64,000 bases of DNA, from the NCBI GenBank assembly GCA_022578965.1, contig MU400588.1, positions 124,001 through 188,000 on the forward strand. Reading direction: 5' to 3'. This document shows, one piece after another, positions 10,061-21,272 of the stretch. The stretch's first letter is position 1. Every line of letters starts with the position of its first letter. The stretch is from Xylaria sp. FL1777. Lineage: Eukaryota > Ascomycota > Sordariomycetes > Xylariales > Xylariaceae. Both the position numbers and the translations under genes were made by a program. The notes below the pieces were generated by a model, which was not told the DNA's origin, did no database searches, and saw nothing but the letters and a program-made list of their open reading frames with translations.

Positions 10061-11866
10061 TTAATTCGTGCCCATGATGAACGTAGGGCTGCTGCGGTGA
10101 CTAGGGGTTTGCCAGTCAGAATGCCCGTGTGAAGCCCGCACATCCTGAAGCCCATGATGGCCACCATCGCCACCACTACTACTACTCGCCGCAGAACTAA
10201 CCATCCCTCCTCTCTCCATGGCACTGGCCGATCGGCGGTGGCCACCGATAGTCGAGCCGGGTCTCGATGCTTTCGTAGCGATGCTGAAATTCCCGTTCTG
10301 CTGGTTGATCTTGAGATTGCCCATCCCGAGGCTGAGATCCCCGTACTGGTGCACGCAATGCGGCTCGGCGATCTGGCACTTCTCCGTCAGGATCTTGTAC
10401 ATGGCCTGCTCGACCTCCTGCGCCGTCGGCCGCTCGTGGGGAAGCACCGAGAGCATGCGCGCCACGACGTGCAGCATCGGCGCGATGCCCCGGAAGACGA
10501 CGTCGTCCTTCTTCGCGGCGTCCTTGGCCAGCCCCGTCATCCACGACTCCACCTGGCCCAGGTTCTTGTGGAACGACGAGTCGAGCACCGCGCCGCCCCG
10601 GCCCGCGAGCTTGTGCTTCGCCGCGCGGTGCGACGCGAACGCCCGCGTCGTCCGCTTCATCTGCAGACTCAGCAGCTCCAGTATCACGCAGCCCAGCGAG
10701 AAGACGTCGGCCGCCTGCGGGTCGAGGAGCGGGTTCAGCGCGTGCAGCGCCGAGCTGGCGGAGCTGCTGCTGCTCGTGTCCGAGCCGCCTCGGCTGATGG
10801 AGAACGTGGTGCTCTCCGATGACGTGGACGCCGAGGACTGCTGCACCATCATGTTCTTCCTGTGCGCGTTCGCCGAAGGCCGGTACCACTGCTCTGGCGC
10901 CGCGAAATCGTACGACTCCCTGTCGAAGACTGCCTTTTCGGAGGCGCTCACGGCTGCTTCACCGCACAAGCGGGACATGCTGTTGTAGAATATGTAGTTA
11001 CTGGCGCAAAATAGTATGGTGGACGGCCTGATGTTCCCGTGGGACCGGCGCTGCCTGTGGATATAACAGAGCGTGTCTGTCAGGCAGTGGATCCAATTCA
11101 TCATCAGCTGCCTTCGCTCCTGTTTCGCTAATGATTTCCACGGGCCAGGCGTCGTGGATAAGAGTGATTTGAGGTTGAAGTCGATCGAGTGTGTGAATAT
11201 AGCATAAGCAGACCCTTGATGGAGATAAGAGCCGTAATACGATGCTAGGTGGTCGCTCTGTAGATTCTTAGTACTGTTGACCTCACTTAAGAAGTTTTCT
11301 ATCGTCATATTCCCTGGTCCTGTTCCGATGGAGAATCGTCGCCGGAAAAATGCCTCGCCGGGCTTATTCGGCAGTTCGACTCTGTCGACGGTATTGCTGG
11401 TAACCAGACCCGGCCGTCTATCCACGACGACGACGGGCACCAAATCATCGTCCTGGTAGACGACATGCTTGCCCTTGTCGATGTAGTGGACGAGATAGTG
11501 GAACTGCCGCGCATAGAACTTCTTGGCGATCCTGTCGTCCTTGCCGGGGGTGAGTGACAGCCGCGCGACCTGGTCAAGCGCGATGGGGAGGTCGTCGTCG
11601 TCCCAGCTGTCGTCGATAACGCCGAAGATCTGGTCCGGCACCCCCAGATCCGCCAGGATGAGGAAGATGCGCTTTGCCTTCTCGATCCACTCCCAGTACG
11701 TGCCGTCCGTCAGGCCATCCCCGAAGCCCAGCGGCCGGTCCAGCCGCTCGACCTCTTCCGGAATCAGGTGTGAGCACACGAACTGCCGCGTGACAGTCGC
11801 CTCGATAAGTGATGTATCCCACCACATAGTCACCTCCCATTCGACGGGAAAGGTAGCATTTCTCAA
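10061..11866 (-). CDS. kinase-fold protein lacking catalytic residues (predicted pseudokinase)
   Basis: A single exon of 601 codons. Residues 1-150 form a fungal N-terminal extension (FLILADLGVPDQIFGVIDDS near 68-87). The kinase-like part spans roughly residues 170-490. The subdomain VIII APE is kept (AAPEQ, 322-326) and so is the subdomain IX Asp (D387 in ADVFSLGCVILELL). The catalytic-loop HRD is replaced by HGN (276-278), the usual loop Lys is Arg280, and no DFG is seen where expected (FYNSMSR, 293-299). Phosphotransfer is therefore unlikely, and a scaffold or allosteric role is inferred. A Ser-rich insert (about 343-375) separates the APE and D387 blocks, and the C-terminus is Ser/Gly/His-rich. 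The partner is unknown. A 3' spliced extension cannot be excluded. Confidence 0.8.
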   Translation of the reverse strand: MRNATFPVEWEVTMWWDTSLIEATVTRQFVCSHLIPEEVERLDRPLGFGDGLTDGTYWEWIEKAKRIFLILADLGVPDQIFGVIDDSWDDDDLPIALDQVARLSLTPGKDDRIAKKFYARQFHYLVHYIDKGKHVVYQDDDLVPVVVVDRRPGLVTSNTVDRVELPNKPGEAFFRRRFSIGTGPGNMTIENFLSEVNSTKNLQSDHLASYYGSYLHQGSAYAIFTHSIDFNLKSLLSTTPGPWKSLAKQERRQLMMNWIHCLTDTLCYIHRQRRSHGNIRPSTILFCASNYIFYNSMSRLCGEAAVSASEKAVFDRESYDFAAPEQWYRPSANAHRKNMMVQQSSASTSSESTTFSISRGGSDTSSSSSASSALHALNPLLDPQAADVFSLGCVILELLSLQMKRTTRAFASHRAAKHKLAGRGGAVLDSSFHKNLGQVESWMTGLAKDAAKKDDVVFRGIAPMLHVVARMLSVLPHERPTAQEVEQAMYKILTEKCQIAEPHCVHQYGDLSLGMGNLKINQQNGNFSIATKASRPGSTIGGHRRSASAMERGGMVSSAASSSSGGDGGHHGLQDVRASHGHSDWQTPSHRSSPTFIMGTN

Positions 11867-14131
11867 CGGCGGGGACCGCTCCCGAGCAGGTGGTTTGTTT
11901 TATTTTTCTGGACCAAAGCAGAAGAAGAAGCGGGCCAGCACACACAGCACGATGTCAATAATAGCCACTTGGAGTTCCAACACCTCGCAACGCACGGCTG
12001 CGGGAAATATATACAAGGGGAGGGATACTATTGACGACGGTGGTGGTGCCGTTGCGTGGTGTGGGCTCCGCCTGGGAATTTAAGTACGGCATGAAACCAG
12101 CCTGCTGCTGGGCTGCTGTCTGCTGGCTGCGGCTTTGCTGCCTCCTGACTATTTCCAGTGTAACACTGTCGGCGGGAGGAATGCAGAGTTCAAGCCGGGA
12201 AAGTTGATTTGAGGGAAACTCTGTCCGCTCAGGGTAACCGTAAGTAGTCGAATCCAAAAATACATAGGGTGTTATCGTTATTCGCGCCCCCGAAGGATGT
12301 CCATTTTGCGTGTACCCAAGTACAAATACAATATTTAATACAAAGACGAGATAGCCAGTTTAGCAAGTAGGAAGACCGGTCACTAACATGGCGGGCGAGG
12401 TATCTCTTTGGCTGCGTTTGGGGGGGGGAGGGGGGCGTGTATTCGACGACGCTGATGCTGACGAATTGCCATTGGCTGAGTCTGGGCGCGCGATAAGAGA
12501 ACTGGCTATGACCTATACCCTGGCTCGTGAGGGATCCTGGTTAAACCTACACCACGGCCTGTTTGAACCTGAGCTATAATGGATGAGATGCGGGATGGGC
12601 GTTCCAGATGATCATACATACTGCGTAGGGCAGGCAGTCTTGCCAAGCCACTTTTTTTTCGGTAGAGCCCGGATGAATAGCGTAAGGTGGTATGATCTTC
12701 TTCGAGCCGTCGAAGATCGGGCTCTTGGACGCTGAGAAGATGCTGTGGTTCTCGTTTGAGCTCAGCTTTCTCTCTTTTCCGGGTCTAGTCTTCGCATAGC
12801 GAGTCGTTTTCATAGATACCCCTGCAGACGCTCTGCGCTACGTACTACCTGGTATACGTACATCTAGATAAACTGTACAGTACCTACATGCGAAGGGTGT
12901 GGTAGATAAGATGATGGCAGTGCGAGGGGCGTGGGATGATTCGTCAAGCCTACCTAGTTTAGTGTATGAACACCTCTTTTCCTCTTTCCCCCACCACCCC
13001 CACAACATCCATGAGGACGGTATCGTGGGGTTTGAGTACGCAGTATTGTATTGGCCATGTTGGTCGGCATATGGGTTTAGTCCGGGTTGATGGCATTAGT
13101 TAATGGAAATAGGGCTGTTGTGGCTTGATTACGATATTAATTTCTTATGCTTAGATCGTTGCTGGACTTATATAGTTTTCATGCGCTATCTGGATAATAG
13201 AAGAGATAGGTAGGATGAGCTATATTGGTAGAGACACTTTAGCGACGGGTATTAATGCTCGACACTGACTCGCGCCTTGTGGAGCAGATGTACATTAATT
13301 AAGGTGTACATTTAGAAGCGGATCTCAACCCCGTTTACTCTTCTTATGATTTCACGATGAAGCGAACACCCCTGACTGATACACGAATGGGTAGAAATAT
13401 AGATAGCTGAAAACAGACCATTCTGTTATGGTGGCGAATAACAGGCAGTGCAGGTCGAGGCCATATGAATGTAACAGCATATATGTCTTCCTCTGCAGGT
13501 AATCATGGGAATGGCGCTCGTATTGTCCTCGAGACGAGGAGAGACCGTATAACAGCCAATACATGTTGTCCCTTAGTTGCGCCTCACAGGCGGAAAGCTT
13601 AGAAAGGTAACCGGAACGTTACCTCGACGGTTGCCTAACCTGTCTGCCCTTGTTCATCAGGTATAACAAGCATATGATTCTATCTCAACGATAGGCAGAG
13701 TTTCTGAATCAAACCTCGTCATCTCATCGAGTGCGTGACGAGGACACACATCCCACAACTAGTACCCATTCGTGCTGTCATAAGAACCTACAACTTAATC
13801 AGTTCCATGTTCAAAGAAATATCCGTTATCTCTTCATGTCGAGCTCAAGCCCCTTCTCCAAGAATATTTACCTGCCTACCTCTTCTACCAACCATGAACA
13901 TCCCCAGCTGAGCATGCCAATTGCAGCCCGGGAAAACCTGCCTACGAACACCTACAATACTACATGCACAGGCGATTGATTGACCGAGTCGTACCAGGAT
14001 ATTGCCAGCAGCTGCCTACCTAAGCAGGTCAAAACCGGGAAAGAAAGAAAAAAAGGGGGCTTAGATGATTGCGGTGAAGGGGGCAAAAGACGGGGTAAGC
14101 GAGCGAGCAGGAAAGAGACGGGGAAACAGAG

Positions 14132-14151
14132 AGCAGCAGCAGCAGCAGCAG
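14132..14151 (+). repeat. (CAG)n microsatellite
   Basis: Six to seven CAG units in gene-free DNA. A short frame would read it as poly-Ala, but nothing supports coding. Confidence 0.7.
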
Positions 14152-14330
14152 GTCGTGTGAGAGGATAGGTATGAGAATACTTAGAGATAAGTACTTGACG
14201 CTCTACCGCTAGTGGTGCAACCCCAGCACCTGCACTGCATCCCTATTGCATATCTGCGCGTCTCACAGCAGCTAGTAACGGTTTCGCTACCGGATGCAGC
14301 CTTGCATGGATGGGCATTCCAATTCCTACA

Positions 14331-14353
14331 TACGCAGTACTGCGTACTGCGTA
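14331..14353. repeat. overlapping TACGCAGTA/TACTGCGTA cluster
   Basis: One copy of TACGCAGTA (14331-14339) overlaps two copies of its complement TACTGCGTA (14338-14346, 14345-14353). The first two copies form a near-perfect palindrome. The same 9-mer recurs singly elsewhere in the gene-free DNA of this window. Confidence 0.7.
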
Positions 14354-14855
14354 GCACTGTACACTAGCAACAACAGCCTAATACTGAGTATGGAGTGTTA
14401 TGAAAAGAGCGGACAGCAGAGGGCGGATCCCCGGTGGTATATTGATAAGTGAGGCAGGTAGATAGGCGAGAATCGTAGTAGTCGGTTGTACGTCGAGGTT
14501 TGGGCAACGATAGGCGCTTGATGTTTGAAGTCAGTTTGACGTTCGGAGCTGCCGGATGCGGCATTCTTGAGGCGCATCTATCTCGAGCGAAAGCGTGCCT
14601 CCTACCAGGCCGTGTGGGAGGGGGAGATGTTCGGTAGCCATTTAAGTTACAAAGTGCACTATATTCCAAACGCAGTGATCCACTTGGAATGGACATGAGT
14701 TCTGTCAAATGTCGGCGTAGTCGAGCACCTGCATTGAATCAATCCACGTTGTCAATATACATACATACATTACAAGCTGGGTGTTACGTAGACGCCAGCA
14801 TCAACGTAACCTCACTGGCCGTAGGCTCATACGCGAGCCTGCACATCTTTTGTCA

Positions 14856-16036
14856 TCATATTAAACTCCCGTTCTTCTCGCTCCTCTCCGTGCCTGTGCG
14901 GCCAATAAACGTCTTCATGCTCCGATCTATACCGGACACGCTACGTGCGATCTTCTGAAGACCGACTGGTAGCACATTGTACCAGTCGATCCAACGTGCG
15001 TACAGGGGCATGCCGATGTGATCACTTAGCCCCAGGTCGATAGCCTTGATGATCTCCTTGGCGACGTCGATGGGCTCCACAATGGGCGCGATGAACGGGT
15101 TGGGCGTACGGACGCCATAGAAAAGGGGCGTGCTGAGCTGACCTGGCGTCACCAGGATCGTTTTGATTTCAGGGTATTCCTGCAGCTCCGCAGCGAGAGA
15201 CTTATGCAAGGCTGTCACACCGGCCTTAGCCGCTGCATAATCCGAGAGCTGAGCGGCACCGAGGTGACCGATCACACTCGATACGGTGACGATGGTGCCG
15301 CCTGCCTCGTTATTGATCATGCCCGGGAGGAAGGTCTTGACGGTGTAAAAGTGGGAAAGGAGGTTGGTCTTTAGGCTCTTGTCGACCTCGTCAACATCCA
15401 TGTCGAGCAACTTCTTGCCAACGACGATCGCGGCGTTATTGATCAGGACTGTGGGCGTTCCGAGCTGAATGCGCACATGTTAGTAGAGAGAATGTGGATT
15501 GCCTTCGGTGGGCGACCAGGCGACCAGGCGACCAGGGACCAGGGGCCAAGGACAGAGGATAAGGCACTTACATCGCGCTCGATCTCTGCTGCGACACGGG
15601 CTATCTGCGCCTTGTCGGAGACATCGCATTGATAATATGTGATGCCACGCGCTTCGGTGCTCTCCAGCGGTTTCGTGTCCAGGACGGCAACCGTCGCGCC
15701 CCTCATGCCGTAGACCTCTGCGATCAACAGGCCCAGCCCGCTTGCGCCTCCCGTTATGACAATGACCTCCTCGGCCAAGTCCACTTCGCGATGCATCCCA
15801 TATGCGATCTTATGGCTTATAACGTTGCCCATCCATAGCAGCGTCACGAAGGTCGCCCATGTGATACTGACGACCATGGGCCGTGTGTCCCATGCCTGGT
15901 GCTCGGCGCGAAAGCATAGCGGTATGATCCATGCTACGAAAGGGTGGAGGAGGGTGACGTTGAGAACTCTGAGGAAGAGATCGACAGATAAAGGCGCGAA
16001 CCAGGAGTCGCTCGTCGGTGCTCGAGGACGATTCAT
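14856..16036 (-). CDS. membrane-anchored short-chain dehydrogenase (SDR16C/RDH-like)
   Basis: Two exons, 15572-16036 and 14856-15464, joined in phase 0 give 357 residues. The 107-base intron has a GTAAGT donor and a CTAAC branch point 20 bases from its acceptor. Hydrophobic segments near residues 25-42 and 54-70 should anchor it to a membrane, probably ER or lipid droplet. The Rossmann motif TGGASGLG is at 95-102, NNA at 164-166, and the active-site set is Ser217/218, Tyr231 and Lys235 (YAAAK). The layout matches retinol dehydrogenase 10/DHRS3-type enzymes, which are NAD(P)-dependent and act on lipid alcohols or ketones; the actual substrate is unknown. ATG at 16034-16036 is the first in frame. 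Confidence 0.9.
15511..15543. repeat. short tandem repeat inside the SDR intron
   Basis: Three direct copies of GGCGACCA followed by decayed GGGACCAGG units. They lie wholly inside the intron between the two SDR exons. Confidence 0.7.
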
Positions 16037-16898
16037 GATTGTTGTGGTAGCGGTAGCGGTAGCGGTAGTAGTAGTGATGGTAGTGGTGGTGGTGATGGTG
16101 GTGATGGTGGCTTGTAAAATTATAAGGACAAGTAGTCAACTAGTTACTCTGGATTAGTTGAAGTTGTTGTTGACCAGCAACCACAAAACTCAAAACTAGT
16201 TATTAAATTGCTAAATCGAAGTGAAAGTGAAGAATGAAGAGTGACGAGTAGGAAGATGGTTGGCAAGAAGGAAGAGGATTTCGAATCCTGTTAGATGGGA
16301 TGTTTCCTGCGATAGAAGTTCGTCCCTTCGCCGTGCTTGAAACACATTGACCCTGTTTCATCAGTCCGCTACGGTTTTGGGGGGTTCTCCTGGGGAGGGG
16401 TGCAGAGTATTAGAAGGGTGGCTTGCACTACCAGTAAACCAATCGGCTTGTACCGAGCCAACTGCAAGGGACCCCAATCCACTGAAATGTAGCGCAGCGG
16501 CGGCTACGGTAGGTACCTGGCAGCTCGTCTATCTCCCCAAGGTTAACCATTACTATATCATTACCAAATAGAAATAGACAGATCAGGACAATCGCATTCG
16601 AATGCCACGGTGTTTGGATGAGGCTCAAAGGGCAATACTACTGTAGACGACTACACATCTTCATTCCTGTACACGTCCTGTACACGTCCTGGAGTTGAGA
16701 GATTTGGCAGTACAGGACCATGGCCCGTGAATGACGACTAAGTTATCAAATGACAATTGACATCATCTATCTTTACGAACGCCAGCATTACGATGCACAC
16801 ATTTATTTTCCTCTTGGTATCCTTTGTTTCCCCAGCCCTGGTAACGCCATGCCAATGCAATCCGAACCCATTTGAGCCTTGACCTCGCCTACGACTGG
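16037..16898. other. intergenic between SDR 5' end and sof1 3' end
   Basis: It begins with a trinucleotide-rich tract in the predicted SDR 5' leader and also carries a doubled TGTACACGTCC near 16668-16690. No gene was recognised. Confidence 0.55.
16043..16110. repeat. GGT/GTA-type microsatellite in SDR 5' leader
   Basis: Units GGTAGC, GTA and GGT/GAT follow one another for about 68 bases directly upstream of the SDR start. Read on the minus strand it would code for poly-His and Tyr, but it is before the ATG and is best seen as untranslated. Confidence 0.7.
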
Positions 16899-19404
16899 TT
16901 ACTTCTCTCTGGCAAGGACGGCCTTATCTCTTTCGCTTTGTCTCTTCTGGAATTGCTTTTTGGTGTGCTTGCGTTCGTTCTCCTCGCGCCTCTTAATCGC
17001 CTTCAACTCTTCCTGCTTGATCTCGCCCGCCTTCTTCACAACCTTGGGGATGTGTCTGTGCCTCCTAATACGTCGAATCTCGGGCTATATATTGGTTAAC
17101 ATCAAATCTGAGATTAGAGTGCGGCCGCGAAAAAAATTCGATAGCATACCATATGACCATATCGTTCAATGAGCGCGTCATTGTACTCAAGTGCTTGTCG
17201 ATGTCGAGCAGATTTAACACCTTGTCGTTTAGAAGCATTTGCTCGCCATAGTCTCACATTGCCATCGTCACTCCTATAACCAGATTAACCACCGATTCCA
17301 CCCAAACACAAGAAAGTTAGCTCGGAGCACCTACCCAGAAAGAACGTAGTTGGCGTCCGGGGACCACGCTACACAGAAAACACGCTGCATTCGTTTTGTG
17401 TGATATATGTCACGGGACACACCTTCGTCTCTGTTCCATCTGCCGAAAGAGTCTCAGTGGCCGTTTTCTCGGAAGTTCCATAAATACTTACAGTCTTAGC
17501 GTACGATCGTAGCTGCCGCTGATCAAGCCTCGACCGTCAGGAGACCAATCGACATCCATAATGGCTCTGTGTACAATGTCATTAGTAAACCCCTTACAGA
17601 CTCGGCCTAAGAAATTCGAGATCATATATAGCTGTCATTGTAGACCTGGTCAAACAGGAGAAGAGAATAACGTTGTTGATGGTAGCTGAAACATGCGAGG
17701 CATCATAGAGGAATGACTTACGCCACATGGCCCTTGTCTATAGTCTCTAAGTCAGTGACTCACTTGCAAGACTTGATAATGTGAACCACTTACAAATATT
17801 TAAAGCGCGCTGGACTGAGCGCATACTAATTAGTCAGAGAGTCAGTAGCTGATATATGCGATAAAGCACCCACAAACCAGGTAGCAGGATAGGGTGAAAA
17901 GAAGGCCGAAATGGGAGTGATAAGTATCAAAGAAACGTACTCGAAAGCTAAAATAAGTTAGTAATTATTGAAACCGCTATATGGCCATGTTTTTGCTCGG
18001 GTTATGAACATACTATAAAGGTTGTGATCTTCTGAAGCGACTACGAAGTTCATCGGTTCCATTGGATTGAATACAATCTTATTTAGGCCAAATTTGAGAG
18101 TTGTGCGTGCTAGAGGTGACGAAGTCCGTAGATCGTAGCTGTGCCGCTTGTCAGTACTTGTATTATGGTATGGGACCTAGTATCGGGCCCACTGGTAGAG
18201 ATAGGGCACATACAGGATAATACTGCGGTCACTAGAACAGCTGGCAAGCACGCTGGTTTCACTTTGGTTGAAGGCAACGGAATTTACTTGAGGATAAGTT
18301 AGTAATTTCCCTCTGGGATGAAAACTGCTTGGATTTCTGAGGGTGCGTTGAGTGTCTGAAAAGCATAAACGGAGCAGTGCTTTTAATAGCGGCTAAAATG
18401 GCAAAACGAAAAAAGTCCAATATCACTCACTCGTGTTTCCGGAGGTAGGCCATCGGAGTACTTCCGGAGCGGCGCTGTACTGGTCTAGACTGTGGATAGA
18501 TATGCACTGGTTGGGGTCAGTACAGCTTGTAACACGATGACTAACGTAATGACTTACATCTGTGGCTGCGGCGAATGACCGACCATCTCGATGGACGGAT
18601 AAGGACATGTACGGATGGCTACCGAGCCATGAATGAATGGGAGGGGCCTGGCTTGGGGTATTGTACGGATCAAACAATTTTATTGCCGAGTCCGAAGAGG
18701 CCGTTAGCAGCTTCTGGTCTTTGGTAAAGGCCATCGATTTCACAATGTTCTCAGCCGCAGTTGTCTTCCAGACCTCTTCTCGGCTGCCCAGATTCCAGCA
18801 CTTTACGACACTATGATAGATTAGCATAGTAGATGATGATAGAAATTTTCTTTCCTACCCATCCCCTGACCCACTGGCAAATCGGGACAGATCATTTGGA
18901 TCTTTGGCAAACGAATACACTCCATCGACCTAAAAGATTAGCGCAGTGTTCAGAGCTATAGTTCTCGAACACATACATGGCCGTTCCCGAGCTGACAAAT
19001 GACTAGATGAAAGTGTTGTTAGCATGAGAATCTCGGAGGTATTTCAGGCAATCCACATATGATTTGTGAGCATGTAACAAGAAGGTAACATCATCAGCGG
19101 TCTAGAGGATGATGAATATCTATACTTACAAGGTTGAGCGAACATTCGCTCCAGCTTTGTGGCATTAAGGGCTTGTGTGTACTCCCGAGCACGTTCAAAC
19201 TGGTGCATAGCCGGATCCAAGTTTCTTGGAGCCTAAATGATGGGTGAGCAAAGATATCGACAATGGGATACTGCTTAGGGAGCATTGTTACCTTTGGGGC
19301 ACTAGATCCAGCCGTCAGGTGGCTTTCAACACCGCTTGACGCCTTGATTTTCTGCAGAGAATTAGCACCATAATCGGATTTAGAACTCCGAAGCTACTCG
19401 CCAT
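16899..19404 (-). CDS. sof1: U3 snoRNP WD40 protein Sof1 (DCAF13-like)
   Basis: Sixteen minus-strand exons were reconstructed: 19402-19404, 19292-19351, 19130-19232, 19002-18977, 18929-18859, 18810-18558, 18506-18431, 18286-18214, 18138-18014, 17947-17941, 17825-17794, 17737-17722, 17566-17492, 17439-17335, 17273-17150 and 17084-16899. They sum to 1335 bases, or 444 residues, the normal size for Sof1. Diagnostic pieces are KIKASS at the N-terminus, RNLDPAMHQFERAREYTQAL, FASGSGDGVVKCW, IYHTKRMQRVF, and the conserved C-terminal RHIPKVVKKAGEIKQEEL (Sof1 domain). The WD40 propeller acts in the nucleolus in 18S rRNA processing. The start codon stands alone before an apparent GC-AG intron, and one exon is only 7 bases long. 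Intron density is much higher than in neighbouring genes. Confidence 0.93.
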
Positions 19405-21272
19405 GATGAACCAAATCGCAAGCTTTCTTTGTTGAGTGATAAGTGGTCGTCCCGCCAGATATGGTCTTTAGATATCAGAAAAAGATGCGTTGTTGAAAAT
19501 TAGATTTTAATTGGCTAAGGGTTCTCAGGCTTGAATGTGTGGCTGAGAGTGGTGTTTGTGTGGCGGAAATCCCTGCACAATGCCGCCGCACACTCGAAGA
19601 GGTTCCCGCTCAGGTACCGTCCTCACTAACTTTAGCCACATGCCATCACGCAGAAGTGCATATCTTGCTTTACTCTTAACCTTTTTTTTTCCTTTTCCAA
19701 TTATCATCAGTTAGTATAACCCTACTCAGAGTCAAATGTGAAATGAAGGTTACCAAATTTCTGATACACATGATGCTTGTGATAGGTTATGGGACATTTG
19801 TTGAAGTGCTACAAATGCCCTCGAATTCGTGCTCTGCAGAGCAATTGCGTACATGTGCATTTCGAGACGCATGTTTGAAGGTCGGTCGGGCTGCGGCATG
19901 AACATGCTCGCTTAATAGGCAGTCAGTCATCTAACCTTATGTATCCATTTGTTAAGTTATGGTTAATGAAGATGTGTAGATACCATGAATACACTGCTAG
20001 GTACAAGCCAGAAGTGGTGACGTCATAAAGAATAGCAGCATAGATAAAATTGAAAATGGAAAAACAATTCGCAGCCGGGTTGCTGCCCCAATTTGCGATA
20101 GCTCATTAATAGTCACTACTTAGTATCTAATAAGTACCTAGAGATAGGAGTCTATTAGGGGGATCTGGAGACCCATCTCCCGCCCTGCTAATTTCGCTCC
20201 TTTCAAATGTTGCTGACCACATGCTCCTGCCCATGCACAAATACACTAAATCTGCAAAATAACGAAATCTTCACGTCACACATGTGAGTCCTGCGGGATC
20301 TGTACGGAACACTCGACATACTGATTGAGATGTTTGTGGCAAATCGCCTACCATGTGTCCCGACAGCTGGGGAAGCAGTCCGTCAGCGGCCAACCAGACG
20401 AAGCCAAGACTTACCGGTGGCGCTCGTGTTTCGTCGCTACCTCTATGTGGTGTAGCTGCAAGAGGTACACGGTACTACCTCACTACCACCCCACTACCTC
20501 CTACCTCCTCGATGCGACGTCTCCACAGCCGCTAGATTCTGCCATGGGGTATCGTTCTTTCCCTGGTTGGTTTTGGATTCCGAAAAAGGGAAGCGGTTGG
20601 TAAAAGGAACTCTGTCTGCCCGTCCAGCGCTCTTGGCAGACTTCCTCTTCTAAGCAGGTTGGAAGGTCTGGACTGGAAGGTCCGGATGGATCTGTGACGG
20701 GCGAACCGCGTCCTGTGTACACTAGGAACAGAATAAGCTTCGGGCCTATCACACAGAGACAGAGCCGGTCGATCTTGTAGGGGATGGTCGAATCACTCGT
20801 GGTAACCATGAAATTGCCCGAGCAAGTTCGAACAAGCTAGCTATGCGGAAGTATACATATACCTACATATGACACGCTTTACAACATCTCGTCCCGCGAC
20901 ATGGTCAATCCTTGACGCCAACACATCGTTCGTTCGTTTCTCCCTCAGTTTTTGTTTGTGTTGTGGTTGCACCCACCAGCATCAGTAGAGCCGTGTCTTG
21001 TCGAGCAGCGTTACGCAGAACAAACAGAGGAAGCCTATTGCTGTCGTCGATGTATTGAACATTGCGCCTATTCCAGAATCATCTGAGCTACCTACTTTCG
21101 CTGCCTACTTTTGCTGCTGGCCATTCATTCGCTTTGTTACCCTCGACGCTCTCTTATCGCGAAAGCCCTACATCTTCAACTCCTAAGGTTAGAATCTGGA
21201 TTTTCCACAACAGGATACTTCAAGTAATCTTGCCTTGGTTTAATGCTACATCTGATCTCTTGAATCCTCAAA
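19405..21272. other. intergenic between divergent sof1 and GH72 genes
   Basis: No supported gene. A pyrimidine-rich stretch and TTTCTCCCTCAG-type words occur around 20930-20950, probably in the 5' leader of the GH72 gene. The remainder shows only short unsupported frames. Confidence 0.5.

Larger units (their letters stand above)
11867..14855. other. long gene-free stretch
   Basis: About 3 kb with no frame that looks like a conserved protein. It holds a G-rich run (12419-12438), several TACTGCGTA motifs (12619, 13037, 14331-14353), an AAAG-rich purine block (14040-14060) and a short CAG run (14132-14151). The part nearest 11867 is the promoter side of the pseudokinase gene. Confidence 0.5.

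Noticed and set aside
16043..16110. His/Tyr-rich minus-strand open frame
   Set aside because: Comes from the GGT/GTA microsatellite in the SDR 5' leader; not supported as a protein.
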